DNA of 64,000 nt from JAEUHO01 sp046350655 (GTDB lineage Bacteria; Planctomycetota; PLA2; JAEUHO01): assembly GCA_046350655.1 (NCBI GenBank), contig JAXMAB010000004.1, positions 186,001 to 250,000 of the forward strand, given 5' to 3'. How positions within the stretch are numbered: the stretch's first letter is position 1; each line of letters starts with the position of its first letter. The translations under genes were made by a program, and so were the position numbers. The notes beneath the pieces are model-generated. The model saw nothing but the letters and a program-made list of their open reading frames with translations. It was not told the origin of the DNA and did not search any database. Of this stretch, positions 8,839-18,200 are shown piece after piece.

Positions 8839-9399
8839 GTGGCCGTCGTCGTCGCCTCGTGCCCGAATCGCGCCCACGCCGACCTCCTCGTCGAGGTGCT
8901 CGCGGGCGCCGGCGTGCGCGCGGTGGCCTTCGTGGACGTGGAGCGGAGCCCGGACGGGCACGTGTTCCGCGAGTCCGCCGACGTCCGCGTCGCGGCCGAC
9001 GACGTCGCGCGCGCGGAGGCGGCGCTGGCGGCATGGGACGAGGCGCGCCGCGCGGGGATCGACGACGACGAACTGGAACGCCAGGCCCTCGAGGCGGGCG
9101 CGGACGCGGGGAGCGCCGCCGTCGACGCCGCCGTCGACGACGCCGTCGCGGCGCCGGAGGTGGAGGCCGTCGCGGCCCGCGGCGGCGACGACCGTCGGCG
9201 GTCGTCGGCGCCGGTCGCCCCCCGCGCGCCGTCGGACGCGTGCCCGTACTGCGGGGCGACGGTCCGGCCGCCGTGGTCGAGCGCGCTGGCGCGCGCGTTC
9301 GCGGCGCTCGCGGGGCGCGCGCGCCGCGACGGCGCCGAACGCCTGTGCACGGCGTGCGGCCACCGCTGGCGGCCCGACGGGCCCGCGGCGTCGCGTTGA
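8839..9399 (+). CDS. DUF2007-like domain plus C-terminal zinc ribbon
   Basis: A 186-residue cytoplasmic protein. Its first ~60 residues (ANRAHADLLVEVLAGAGV-type pattern, then VRVAADDVARAEAALA) match the DUF2007 pattern, often called a putative prokaryotic signal-transducing protein. An acidic Ala-rich linker leads to a zinc ribbon with CPYC at 135-138 and CTAC near 171. The GTG at 8839 is supported by GGAGGT eight bases upstream. It is divergent from the sigma fusion gene. The function is not established; the architecture suggests a small adaptor or regulator. Confidence 0.7.
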   Translation: MAVVVASCPNRAHADLLVEVLAGAGVRAVAFVDVERSPDGHVFRESADVRVAADDVARAEAALAAWDEARRAGIDDDELERQALEAGADAGSAAVDAAVDDAVAAPEVEAVAARGGDDRRRSSAPVAPRAPSDACPYCGATVRPPWSSALARAFAALAGRARRDGAERLCTACGHRWRPDGPAASR

Positions 9400-9420
9400 C
9401 GCGCGGGGCGGCGCGCGCGC

Positions 9421-10260
9421 TCACTCCCGCCGCAGGAACTGCTCCGGCGTCGTGCCGAGCGCCTTGCGCCACGAGCCGTAGACCGGGTTCGGCAGCACGA
9501 TCCAGCGCGTGCCCACCCAGCCCTCGTGGCGCGCGTACGTGCGCGCGCGGTCGTCGGGGCCGCCCTCGAGGAAGCCGGGCACGAAGTCGTTGAGGTCGTC
9601 GCCGCAGAGCAGGAGGATGCGGTGGGTCGCCGCGACCATGGCGCGGCGCGACGACTTGTCGTTGGGCCGCCCCGCGGCGTCGTTCTTCGTGAGGACGTGC
9701 GCGGCGTCGAAGGGGAGGCCGAGCGCGCGCAGGTTGTCCACCGTGGCGTCGCGTTCGGCGTCGCTGCGGTTGGTGACGACGAACGGCGTGACGCCGCTCG
9801 CCACGGCGTACGCGAGGAACTCGGCGACGCCGGGGACGGCGGCGGCCTTGCGCTCGGCGACCCACGCGTTCCACGTGGCGACGTCGAACTCGTCGTCCTT
9901 CGCGGGGTCGGCGAGCGCCCCGAGGAGGAGGCGGGCCTGGAACGCGGAGTTGTCGAGGACGGTCTCGTCGGCGTCGAGGACGATTGCGGGGGGCTTGCAC
10001 GCGTAGCCGCCCTCGCGCTGCTGCGTGACGTCGGCGGTCCAGCAGGGGTCGCAGAGCGCCTCGTCGAGGAGGCGCGTCGCGAGGCGGTAGGCCTGCGTCG
10101 CGCCGGCGCGGTACTCGGCGGCGGTCTGGGCCCAGAGCGCCGCGCGGAACGAGCCGGTCGGCACGCGCGCGGGCGCGGCGGCGCGCGCGCCGCGTTCGGC
10201 GCCGAGGAAGGCGGCGACCGCGACGACGACGCAGCCGCTGACGTAGGCGAGACGCTTCAT
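9421..10260 (-). CDS. Exported HAD-superfamily acid phosphatase (class B / lipoprotein e(P4)-like)
   Basis: A 279-residue protein with a signal peptide (about 1-28). The HAD motif I VLDADETVLDN near residues 90-100 matches the DxDxT signature of the subfamily IIIB acid phosphatases, which includes lipoprotein e(P4) 5-prime-nucleotidase. Motif II is FVVTNRSD, the motif III Lys is in VLTKND, and motif IV is LLLCGDDLNDF. It most likely dephosphorylates nucleotides or other phosphomonoesters in the periplasm. The ATG at 10260 has GGAGG immediately upstream. Length and motif order fit the family. There is no lipobox, so it is probably soluble after cleavage. Confidence 0.85.
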   Translation of the reverse strand: MKRLAYVSGCVVVAVAAFLGAERGARAAAPARVPTGSFRAALWAQTAAEYRAGATQAYRLATRLLDEALCDPCWTADVTQQREGGYACKPPAIVLDADETVLDNSAFQARLLLGALADPAKDDEFDVATWNAWVAERKAAAVPGVAEFLAYAVASGVTPFVVTNRSDAERDATVDNLRALGLPFDAAHVLTKNDAAGRPNDKSSRRAMVAATHRILLLCGDDLNDFVPGFLEGGPDDRARTYARHEGWVGTRWIVLPNPVYGSWRKALGTTPEQFLRRE

Positions 10261-10434
10261 GGGGACCTCCCGGGGAGGGCGAGTGTACGGCCCCGGGGCC
10301 CGCGGCCCCGGGGGGGCGGCGGGGGGCGCGGCCGCCGTTGCGGTCGGCGGCCGGGAACCGTGTTCCCAGGGATGAGCGACGAGATCGCTCCCCCGGGCCG
10401 CGTGGTCCGGGGCGTCCCTCGAACGGAGACCGCC

Positions 10435-11637
10435 ATGACCGCCCCGCTCCCGACGTTCGTCGCCCGACCGGGCCTCGCCGCACGCCGGCGTCGCCGTCGC
10501 GTGGCGGCCGTCGTGGCGGCGGTCGCGGCCGTCGCGATCGCGGTCACGGCCCACCTCGCCGCGCGCGCGCCGGACGCGTTCGGCGGCGCCGCGGCCACGC
10601 CCGGGCGCGCGGCGTGGAGCCGGAAGGCCCCGCCGCCCACGTTGGCCGCGACCGGCCTCTACGCCGACGTCGCGGCGAAGACGCTCGCGCCCGGCGTGCG
10701 CACCTACGCGCCGCAGTACCCGCTCTGGACCGACGGCGCGCGCAAGGCGCGGTTCCTCGCGCTGCCGCCGGGCTCGACGATCGACGCGAGCGACCCGGAC
10801 CTCTGGTCGTTCCCCGTCGGCACGCGGCTGTGGAAGGAGTTCGCCCTCGAGCACCGCGTCGAGACGCGGTACCTCGAGCGCGCCGACGACGGCTGGATCG
10901 CCGCCACGTACGTGTGGGACGCCGCGGAGCGCGAGGCCGTGCTCGCGCCCGCGCGCGGCGTGCCCGCGGCCGCGTGGAGCCGACCCGGCGTGCCCTACGA
11001 CGTCCCCGGTCGCGGCGACTGCAAGGCCTGCCACGACGTCCGTGCCACGCCGGTGCTCGGCGTGTCGGCGCTGCAGCTGTCGCCGGACCGCGACCCGCTC
11101 GCCCCGCACGCCGACGCGCCGCGCCCGGGCGACCTCGATCTCGACGTGTTGGTGCGCGAGGGGCTCGTCGTCGGCCAGGGCGACGCGTGGCGGACGCCGC
11201 CGCGCATCGACGCGCCGACGCCGCGGGCCCGGGCCGCGCTCGGGTACCTGCACGGCAACTGCGGCGCGTGCCACACCACGACGGGCCCGCTCGCGTCGCT
11301 CGGCCTCGTGCTCGACGCGCGGGCCCACGACGGCGCGCGCCTCGCGTCGCCGGTGGCGTCCGTGGTCGGCCGCGAGAGCAAGGTGCGCGTGCCCACCGCG
11401 GCCGGCGTCGCCGACGTGCGCGTCGTGCCCGGCGCGCCGGACGCGAGCGTCCTCTGGCGGCGCGTGACGTCGCGCAGCCCGCTGCTGCGGATGCCGCCGC
11501 TCGGCACCCGCGTCGTGGACGACGAGGGCGCCGCCCTCGTCGAGGCCTGGATCCGGGAGGACCTCGCGCCGACGGCGCCGGCCCGACCCGACGTTCCCGT
11601 GAACCCCGTGACCCCCGTGAAGGAGGAAGTCCGATGA
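10435..11637 (+). CDS. SO_2930-like diheme c-type cytochrome
   Basis: About 400 residues. An N-terminal Arg-rich segment plus a hydrophobic stretch (VAAVVAAVAAVAIAVTAHLA) forms an anchor or signal. The family-typical sequence YPLWTDGARKARFLALPPG, then SFPVGTRLWKEFALE, leads to two heme c motifs: CKACH (about 196-200) and CGACH (about 276-280). It is exported and heme-loaded in the periplasm. A GGAG lies eight bases before the ATG at 10435; an upstream in-frame ATG at 10372 is possible but less likely. The stop overlaps the next cytochrome start (ATGA), so the two are translationally coupled and probably form one electron-transfer unit. Confidence 0.8.
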   Translation: MTAPLPTFVARPGLAARRRRRRVAAVVAAVAAVAIAVTAHLAARAPDAFGGAAATPGRAAWSRKAPPPTLAATGLYADVAAKTLAPGVRTYAPQYPLWTDGARKARFLALPPGSTIDASDPDLWSFPVGTRLWKEFALEHRVETRYLERADDGWIAATYVWDAAEREAVLAPARGVPAAAWSRPGVPYDVPGRGDCKACHDVRATPVLGVSALQLSPDRDPLAPHADAPRPGDLDLDVLVREGLVVGQGDAWRTPPRIDAPTPRARAALGYLHGNCGACHTTTGPLASLGLVLDARAHDGARLASPVASVVGRESKVRVPTAAGVADVRVVPGAPDASVLWRRVTSRSPLLRMPPLGTRVVDDEGAALVEAWIREDLAPTAPARPDVPVNPVTPVKEEVR

Positions 11638-12245
11638 TCCGTCGCATGAGCCGTTACGTCTGGATCCCCGTCGCCCTGCTCCCCGCCGTCGTGGCGATCT
11701 CGATCGCCCGCGCGGGCGGGGAAGGCGCGGCCGCCGAGAGCGCGGCCGTCGCCCGCGGCCGCTACCTCGTGACCGTCGGCGTGTGCGCCGACTGCCACAC
11801 CCCGAAGAAGATGGGCCCCGCGGGCCCGGAGATGGACCGGTCGCGGTGGCTCTCGGGCCACCCCGAGACGATGGCGCTGCCGCCGGCGCCGACGCTGCCC
11901 GAGGGGCCGTGGATCGCCACGACCACCGGCACGCTGACCGCGTGGAACGGGCCGTGGGGCACGTCGTTCACCGCGAACCTCACGCCCGACGTCGAGACCG
12001 GTCTCGGCTCGTGGACCGAGGAGAACTTCATCGAGACGATCCGCTCCGCGCGCCACCAGGGGCGCGGGCGGCCGCTGCTGCCGCCGATGCCCGCCGAGAT
12101 GTACGCGCAGATGACCGACGAGGACCTCGCCGCGATCTTCGCGTACCTGCGGACGATCCCGGCGGTCAAGAACCGCGTCCCGGCGCCGCTCCCGCCCGCC
12201 GGCCCCGCGCCCGCGGCGAGCGCCGCGGCGACGCCCGCGAAGTGA
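11634..12245 (+). CDS. Single-heme c-type cytochrome
   Basis: A 203-residue exported protein: hydrophobic signal segment at about 8-25, one heme motif CADCH at 51-55, and the pattern WSGHP/TNLTPDVETGLGSWTEENF-like that is characteristic of cytochrome c subunits of dehydrogenases and diheme partners. PMPAEMYAQMTDEDLAAI near the C-terminal third carries the probable axial Met and the helix that closes a class I cytochrome fold. An AGGAGG seven bases upstream supports the ATG at 11634. It overlaps the preceding diheme gene by four bases and probably accepts electrons from it. Confidence 0.85.
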   Translation: MIRRMSRYVWIPVALLPAVVAISIARAGGEGAAAESAAVARGRYLVTVGVCADCHTPKKMGPAGPEMDRSRWLSGHPETMALPPAPTLPEGPWIATTTGTLTAWNGPWGTSFTANLTPDVETGLGSWTEENFIETIRSARHQGRGRPLLPPMPAEMYAQMTDEDLAAIFAYLRTIPAVKNRVPAPLPPAGPAPAASAAATPAK

Positions 12246-12290
12246 CGCCGCGTCCCGGGCCTCGCGGTCCGGCGCACCGGATCGCGCCCT

Positions 12291-12319
12291 CCGCCCCGCC
12301 GCCGCCCGCGGCGGGGCGG
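12291..12319 (+). terminator. Terminator-like hairpin after the cytochrome pair
   Basis: The perfect 10-bp arms CCGCCCCGCC (12291-12300) and GGCGGGGCGG (12310-12319) lie 46 bases past the cytochrome stop. A palindrome half-site lies just upstream at about 12253-12272. No T-tract is visible. Confidence 0.4.
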
Positions 12320-12367
12320 TTCCGTCGGGGCGCGACTTCGGGGCGGCCCGCAGGGTAGGAAGGGGGC

Positions 12368-13360
12368 ATGTCGCCCGTCCTCCGCCGTGTCGCGCTCCTG
12401 ACGCTCCTCGTCCTCGCCGCGTGCGGGGGCGGCGGGGGCGGCGGAGGAGGGGGCGGCGGCGAGCCGGCCCCGACGGACGCGACGCCGCCGACCCAGCCGA
12501 CGAGCGGCCCCGGCGGGAGCGCCTATCCGTACGCCGGCGTCGTCGAGAGCGTCCACGGCACCGGCGACACGCAGTACTGGCTGTTCGAGCCCGCGTCGCC
12601 CGGCCCCGGCGCGCACCCGCTCGTCGTGTTCCTGCACGGCTGGAACGTGCTCGACGTCGAGTCGTACCGCGGCTGGCTCGAGCACCTCGCGAAGCGCGGC
12701 AACGTCGTGGTCTACCCGCGCTACCAGACGTCGGCCCTGACCTCGCCCGCGACCTTCACCGGGAACGTCGTGACGGCGCTGCGCGCGGCGCTCGTCGAGC
12801 TCGCCGCCGGCGGCCACGCGGCCGTGGACCCCACGCGCGCGGGGGTCGTCGGGCACTCGTTCGGCGGCGTGCTCGCGGCCAACCTCGCGGCGCGCGCGGC
12901 GACGGAGGCCCTGCCGACCATGCGCGCGGTGATGTGCGCGGAGCCGGGCACGGGCGGGTTCGGCGTCTACGAGGACTACGGCGACGTGCCCGCGGGCACG
13001 CTGCTGCTGGCGATCGCGGGCGAGGACGACGCCGTCGTCGGCACGACGGACGCGAAACGGATCTTCCGCGAGACGACGGCGGTGCCGCTGGCCGACAAGG
13101 ACTACGTGTTCCTGCGCACGGACGCGCACGGCACCCCCGCGCTCGTGGCGGACCACCAGGCGCCGGGCGGCGGCGTCGTGATCGAGCTCGACGCGTTCGA
13201 CTGGCGCGGGTTCTGGCGATGGTTCGACGCGCTGCTCGACGCGGCCTTCACCGGCGCGAACCGCGACGTCTGTCTCGGGAACACGGCCGCCCAGCGCGAC
13301 CTGGGCGCGTGGAGCGACGGCGTGCCCGTGAAGGAGCCGATCGTGACCGACACGCCCTGA
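12368..13360 (+). CDS. Lipoprotein alpha/beta hydrolase with poly-Gly linker
   Basis: A 330-residue lipoprotein. The signal ends LTLLVLAAC with the lipidated Cys at 19, followed at once by a run of 12 Gly residues and a Pro/Thr-rich spacer. The hydrolase domain has VVFLHGWN (oxyanion), GHSFGG with nucleophile Ser163, an acidic residue in AIAGEDDAVV, and a His in the TDAHGTPAL region. It resembles chlorophyllase/PET-hydrolase-like esterases that act on ester polymers or lipids, but the substrate is unknown. A purine-rich AGGAAGGGGG precedes the ATG. The flexible Gly tether would hold the catalytic domain away from the membrane. Confidence 0.8.
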   Translation: MSPVLRRVALLTLLVLAACGGGGGGGGGGGGEPAPTDATPPTQPTSGPGGSAYPYAGVVESVHGTGDTQYWLFEPASPGPGAHPLVVFLHGWNVLDVESYRGWLEHLAKRGNVVVYPRYQTSALTSPATFTGNVVTALRAALVELAAGGHAAVDPTRAGVVGHSFGGVLAANLAARAATEALPTMRAVMCAEPGTGGFGVYEDYGDVPAGTLLLAIAGEDDAVVGTTDAKRIFRETTAVPLADKDYVFLRTDAHGTPALVADHQAPGGGVVIELDAFDWRGFWRWFDALLDAAFTGANRDVCLGNTAAQRDLGAWSDGVPVKEPIVTDTP

Positions 13361-13446
13361 CGGGCGCATCGCATCGCGCGACACGCGGCGCGCGGCGCGC
13401 GGCGTACGGCGTGGGGCGGGCGTGGCGAAAGCCGCGGTCGGGTTCC

Positions 13447-13488
13447 CGGGACCGCGAGGCCCGGCGGCCAGCGGGCCTCGCGGTCCCG
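13447..13488. repeat. Dispersed palindromic element
   Basis: The 17-bp arms CGGGACCGCGAGGCCCG (13447-13463) and CGGGCCTCGCGGTCCCG (13472-13488) pair perfectly around an 8-base loop. It lies between two plus-strand genes, 87 bases past the lipoprotein hydrolase stop. Confidence 0.85.
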
Positions 13489-13650
13489 CGGGTCGCCGTC
13501 CGCGGCGACGGAGGTCGTCGCGTTCGTCGTGCATCGGCGCGACCGCGGCCTAGCCCACCGACGATGCGCACGACGGCGCGCTGCAGCGACGCGTCACGCC
13601 GGCAGGTACGATCGCGGCCTCGCCCGGTGGACGGGCGCGGGAGCGTCGCC

Positions 13651-14277
13651 ATGCGCAGGACGTCGGTCGTCGGTCGGAGCGTGATCGGCATCGTGGTCGG
13701 CGTCGCCGCGCTGGCGGGCCTCGCGTCCCGCGGACGCGGCGACGAACCGCCGTCGACGCCGCCTCCCGCGCCCGTCGCGCCCGCGCCCGCGCGTGCGCCC
13801 GCGGGGGCCGCGTTCCCCGCCGCGTGGCGCGGGCACTGGAAGGGACCGTCCCGCGGGGTCGGCCCCGCCGGGACGACGATGTCGTTCACGATGGAACTCG
13901 TCGTCGAACCCACGGACACGGCGGGGCGCTGGACGTGGACGGTGATCTACGACGGGGCGGCGGGCCGGCAGGTGCGCCCGTACCACCTCGTCGAGGTGGA
14001 CGCGGCGAAGGGCGCGTGGAAGGTGGACGAAGGGAACGGCATCGAGATCGTCCACCAGGTGCTCGACGGGACGCTGTTCTCGCAGTTCGCCGTCGGCGGG
14101 ACGCGGATCACGACGCGCGAACGTCTCGAAGGCGCCGGGACGCCCGACGAGCGCCTCGAGGTCGAGATGCTGACGACCCGCGACGGCGACGGCGCCGCGT
14201 CCGGGGGCGCCGGCGGCACGCCGGCCGTGACGTCGTGGCCGCCGAGATCTTTGCAGACTGCAACGTTGCGGCGGTAG
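13651..14277 (+). CDS. Secreted protein of unknown function
   Basis: A 208-residue protein with an N-terminal export signal (VVGRSVIGIVVGVAALAGLA) and a Pro/Ala linker. The mature part looks like a small beta barrel (WRGHWKG, then ELVVEPTDTAGRWTWTVIYDG and QFAVGGTRITTRERLEG). The chain ends LQTATLRR, an ending I associate with a recurring family of secreted hypothetical proteins, though I cannot name it. GGGAG lies six bases upstream of the ATG. The residues LAGLASRGRG after the hydrophobic core come from a palindrome half-site. It converges with the PqqB-like gene. Confidence 0.7.
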   Translation: MRRTSVVGRSVIGIVVGVAALAGLASRGRGDEPPSTPPPAPVAPAPARAPAGAAFPAAWRGHWKGPSRGVGPAGTTMSFTMELVVEPTDTAGRWTWTVIYDGAAGRQVRPYHLVEVDAAKGAWKVDEGNGIEIVHQVLDGTLFSQFAVGGTRITTRERLEGAGTPDERLEVEMLTTRDGDGAASGGAGGTPAVTSWPPRSLQTATLRR

Positions 14278-14297
14278 CGCCGCGGCCCCACAGAGAG

Positions 14298-14326
14298 AAG
14301 GTCAGAGTTCGAAGGTCTGACCTTCG
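14298..14326 (-). terminator. Hairpin spanning the PqqB-like stop codon
   Basis: The arms GAAGGTCAGA (14298-14307) and TCTGACCTTC (14317-14326) pair perfectly. The hairpin overlaps the last codons of the minus-strand gene and lies between two convergent genes, where it may terminate transcription from either side. Confidence 0.45.
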
Positions 14327-15138
14327 GCGGCAACCGCGAACCCGGGGGGGAGGGAACGTGCCTCGGGGCTCGTGGGGTCGAGCAGCGGGTTCGTGTGGTT
14401 CAGGTGCGTGAAGAAGACGCGGCCGCGTCCGCCGCGGAGCCGGTCCACGGAGTCGCGCACGAAGGGGTGCTTCACCGCGAGGATGTCGCGGTGGGGCAGC
14501 TCGGCCGGGCTGAAGAACGTCCCGTCCACGAGCGAGACGTCGGCGTCGTGGACGCGCTCGACGATCTCCGCCGGCAGGACGTCCGCGTCGGACACGTAGA
14601 CCAGCCGACGGCGCGGCCCCACGATCTCGAAGCCGAGGGTGTCGGTGTCCTCGCCGCGGTGGGGGGAGAGGAACGCGTGCACCACCACGCCGTCGAAGGC
14701 GTGCGGGCTGCCCGGCGCGATCGTGCGCAGCTCGATCTCGCCGCGCTCGACGAGGTGCGACCAGGGGCGGTTCTGCTGCACGAACCGCAGGAAGCTCGGC
14801 GTGCCGAGCACCGGGAGCCCGCGGGCGTGGATCGCCTCCTTGCCGAGGAACGCGAGCCCGAGGTAGTGGCCGATGTGCGCGTGCGTGATCACCAGCTCGT
14901 CGGGGCACACCGCGGGGTCGCCGAGGAGGCGCCCGAGGAGCGCGAGCTGCTCGCCGTAGGCCGGCGTCGCGTCCACGACGAGGATGCGGCCGCTCTCGCC
15001 GACGAGGGCGATGCAGGCCGGCAGCCGGCGGTGGGTCGGGTCGCGCCGCGCCGCCTCGCAGCGCGGGCACGCGCAGCACGGGTGGGGCACGCCGCCGTCC
15101 TGCACGGTGCCGAGGACGATGACGCGGACGCCGGACAT
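14302..15138 (-). CDS. PqqB-like metallo-beta-lactamase-fold hydrolase
   Basis: A 278-residue cytoplasmic protein. The N-terminal strand VRVIVLGTVQDGGVPHPCCACPRCEAARR with its clustered Cys residues, and LVITHAHIGHYLGLAFLGKEA near residue 83, match PqqB. PqqB is a metallo-beta-lactamase-fold oxygenase/hydrolase of pyrroloquinoline quinone synthesis and has this altered His motif instead of HxHxDH. Later THLNHTNPLLD supplies further metal ligands. No pqqA, pqqC, pqqD or pqqE lies next to it, so a role in PQQ synthesis is unproven; stand-alone PqqB homologs occur. The ATG at 15138 is the first start of the conserved frame. Confidence 0.75.
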   Translation of the reverse strand: MSGVRVIVLGTVQDGGVPHPCCACPRCEAARRDPTHRRLPACIALVGESGRILVVDATPAYGEQLALLGRLLGDPAVCPDELVITHAHIGHYLGLAFLGKEAIHARGLPVLGTPSFLRFVQQNRPWSHLVERGEIELRTIAPGSPHAFDGVVVHAFLSPHRGEDTDTLGFEIVGPRRRLVYVSDADVLPAEIVERVHDADVSLVDGTFFSPAELPHRDILAVKHPFVRDSVDRLRGGRGRVFFTHLNHTNPLLDPTSPEARSLPPGFAVAAEGQTFEL

Positions 15139-15280
15139 GCGGGGGATCCTACCCGCCCGGCCGTGCGGGCCTCGCGTCCGGGGAGCCCGACCCCGGCCGC
15201 CCCGTGCGCGCGCCCCGCCGTTCGGGGAACATGGGCGGGTCGGCGGCATCCGGTCCCGGGGCCGTCCGGCCGGAGGCGTC

Positions 15281-18200
15281 ATGCGATCGAAGGGCCCGTG
15301 GCTCGTCGTCCTGCTCGCGATCGCGGGCGTCGCCGCGTGGGCCCTCCTCCGTCCGTCGGCCGGTCCCGACGTGGCCGGCGGGGGCGACGCGGCCGATCGC
15401 GAGGGGGCCGCACCCGGCGTGCCCGCGCCGACGACGCTCGCGGGCGCGGGCGGCCGGGCGAACGGCGGGCCCGGGCGCGCGTCGCCGCGGGGCGACCTGC
15501 GCGGGCGTTCGACGATCGTCGGCACCGTGCGGCGCGGCGGTGCGCCGAGCGCGGCCCGCGTCGAGGTGCGCCCGACGATGCCGGTCGAGGCCGGCCAGGC
15601 GATGGCGCGGGGGCCGGCGGCGTTCTTCGCGAGCGTCGTCGCCGCGCCGATCGCGCTCGAGCCCGCCGCCGTCGTCGTGAAGGCGGGCGACGACGGCCGG
15701 TTCACCGTCGAGGGGCTCGCGTCCGGCGCGTGGCACGTGCGCGCGATCGCCGCGGACGGCGCCACCGGGTCGGCGCAGGTCGGGATCGCGGCCGACGGCG
15801 CCCGCGTCGGCGTCGAGGTCGCGCTCGACGCCGGGACCGAGACGCTCGTCGGCCGCGTCGTGCACGCCGACGGGTCGCCGTTCCGCGGACTCGTGACCGT
15901 GGACCGGAGCACGGGCCGCGGCGAGTTCGCGATCCTGTTCTCGGCGGGCGAGCCCCTCGAGGTGGACGCGACGGGGGCGTTCCGCGCGTCGGGCCTCGAG
16001 CCCGGCGCGTACGTCGTCAGCGCCGTCGAGGTCGGCCTCCTGCGCGCCGTCGGCCGGCCGGTGGTCGTGCCGACGACCGCGCCGTACGTCCTCACGCTGC
16101 CGGCCGCCTCGCGGGTCGTCGAGGGCCGCGTCGCGGTGGACCTGACGGGCGAGCCGATCGCGGGCGCCGAGCTGCTGGCGGGGGGACGCGGCGAAGGCGA
16201 CGTCGACGTGCTCGTGGCGCGGGCGACGTCGGACGCCACCGGCGCGTTCCGGATCGCCGTCACGCCCGGCTCGGACCGCGCGATCGTCGCGTCCGCCACG
16301 GGGTTCACCACGACGCTCGTCCCGCTGCCGGCCGGGCAGACGCAGGCGGTCGACGTCCGGCTCCTGCGCGGCGGGACGATCACGGGCCGCGTGACCGCCG
16401 ACCCCGACGGCCGACCGGTGCGCGGGCTGCACGTCACGGCCATGAGCCTCGGCCGCGGCGCCCCGTTCGGGCGCGAGCCGGCGATCACCGACGCGGACGG
16501 CCGGTACACGCTGGACGGCGTCGCGCCCGGCGGCGCCATCGTGACCGCGTCGGGCGACGGCTGGGTCCCGAAGGCCGCCGGCGACGCGTCGGGCGGCTAC
16601 CAGCCGCTCGCGGTCTCCGTCACCCCGGGCGGCCACGCGACGTTCGACCTCGTCGTCACGCGCGGCGCGCGGCTCGCGGGCGCCGTGTTCGGCGCCGACG
16701 GGTCGCCGGTCGCCGGCGCGGTCGTGCGCGCCGAGGGCCGCGGCGACGCGGTCGCGATGCGGGCCCCCGGCGCGGGGCCGGTGACCGCGACGGGCGCCGA
16801 CGGCCTGTTCCTGCTCGACGGGCTCGTCGCGGACGCGCCGTACGACGTCGTCGTGTCCGCCCTCGGTGCCGCGGACGCGCGCGTGGGCCCGACGGTCGCG
16901 ACGACCGCCACGACGCCGCCGCGCGTCGAGGTGCGACTCGTGGCGCCCCGCGCCGTCGAGATCACCGTGGTCGAGGCGGAGTCGAACGCGCCGGTCGTCG
17001 GCGCGCTCGTCTCCGTGTCGGCGGGCGACGGACCCGGCGGGCGGTCGCGGGCCGCGACCGACGGGCGCGGCGTCGCGAAGGTCGAGGTGCCGCCCGCGGT
17101 CGCGGCGACGGTGCACGTCTCGCACGACGACTTCCTCCGCGCGGAGCCCGCGGCGCTCGCCGCCGGCGGCGACCGCCTGACGGTGACCCTGCGACGGGCG
17201 CTCTCGATCACGGGCGTCCTCGTCGACGGCGACGGCGCGCCCGTGCCGGAGACGCGCGTGTCGGCGACGTCGACCGGGCGCTGGGTGCGCCCGGTGGCGA
17301 CCGACGGCGCGGGCCGGTTCCGGCTGACGGGCCTCGAGCCCGGCACGTACGACCTCGAGGCGCGCGTGCTGCGCGAGTCGAAGGTCGGCCTCGTCGCCAC
17401 CGCGCGGTGCGTGGCGGGCGCGACCGGCGTCGAGCTGCGGCTCGCGCGCCCCGAGGGCCAGGCGTCCGGGCTGCTCGTGCGCGTGGTCGGCGCGGACGGC
17501 AAGCCCGTGCCGCGCGCGAGCGTCCGCGTCGTGTTCGGCGAGCGCGGATCGTCGGGCGCCACCGCGGAGGACGGGCTCGCGATCGTGGACGTCAGCGGGC
17601 GAGAGGGCGGGCTCGTCGGCGCGACGGTGACCGCGTCGAGGCCGCGGTCGATCGCCGGGCAGCCGCTCCCGTTCGGCGCGGCCACGATCGGGCCGCTCGT
17701 CGGCAGCGAGGTCGAGGTCGAGGTGCGCCTCCCGCCCGAGAAGGTCGTCTCGGGCGTCCTCCTGGACCCGGACGGCAAGCCCGTGCGCGGCGCCGTCGTG
17801 GTGGCCGCGGACGCGACGCAGGCGTCGAACCTCTCGTGGGCGTTCCGCGACGAGCAGTCCGACCTCCCGCGCGCGCGCACGGACGCCGAGGGCCGCTTCC
17901 GGCTCGGCGGGCTCGGCGACGAGGAGGTCGAGGTCTTCGTGGCGCCGCCCCCCGAGTTCCCGACGCCGGACCCGGTGAAGGCGCGGGGCGGGACGTCGGA
18001 CCTGGTGATCACGCTGACCGCGGGCCTCGCCGCGACCGTGACGGTGCTCGACGAGGCCGGCGCGCCGGTCGCGGGGGCCTCCGTCACGACGAGCGCCCTC
18101 GCGGAGCGCCGGCCCGGCGAGGCGTCGCGCGCGCCGCTCGACGGCCCTCGGGCCCGCGCGGACGCGAGCGGCGTCGCCCGCCTGCGCGGCTTCGACGCGC

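Noticed and set aside
14302..15138. PQQ biosynthesis operon
   Set aside because: Only a PqqB-like gene is present; pqqA, C, D and E are not near it.
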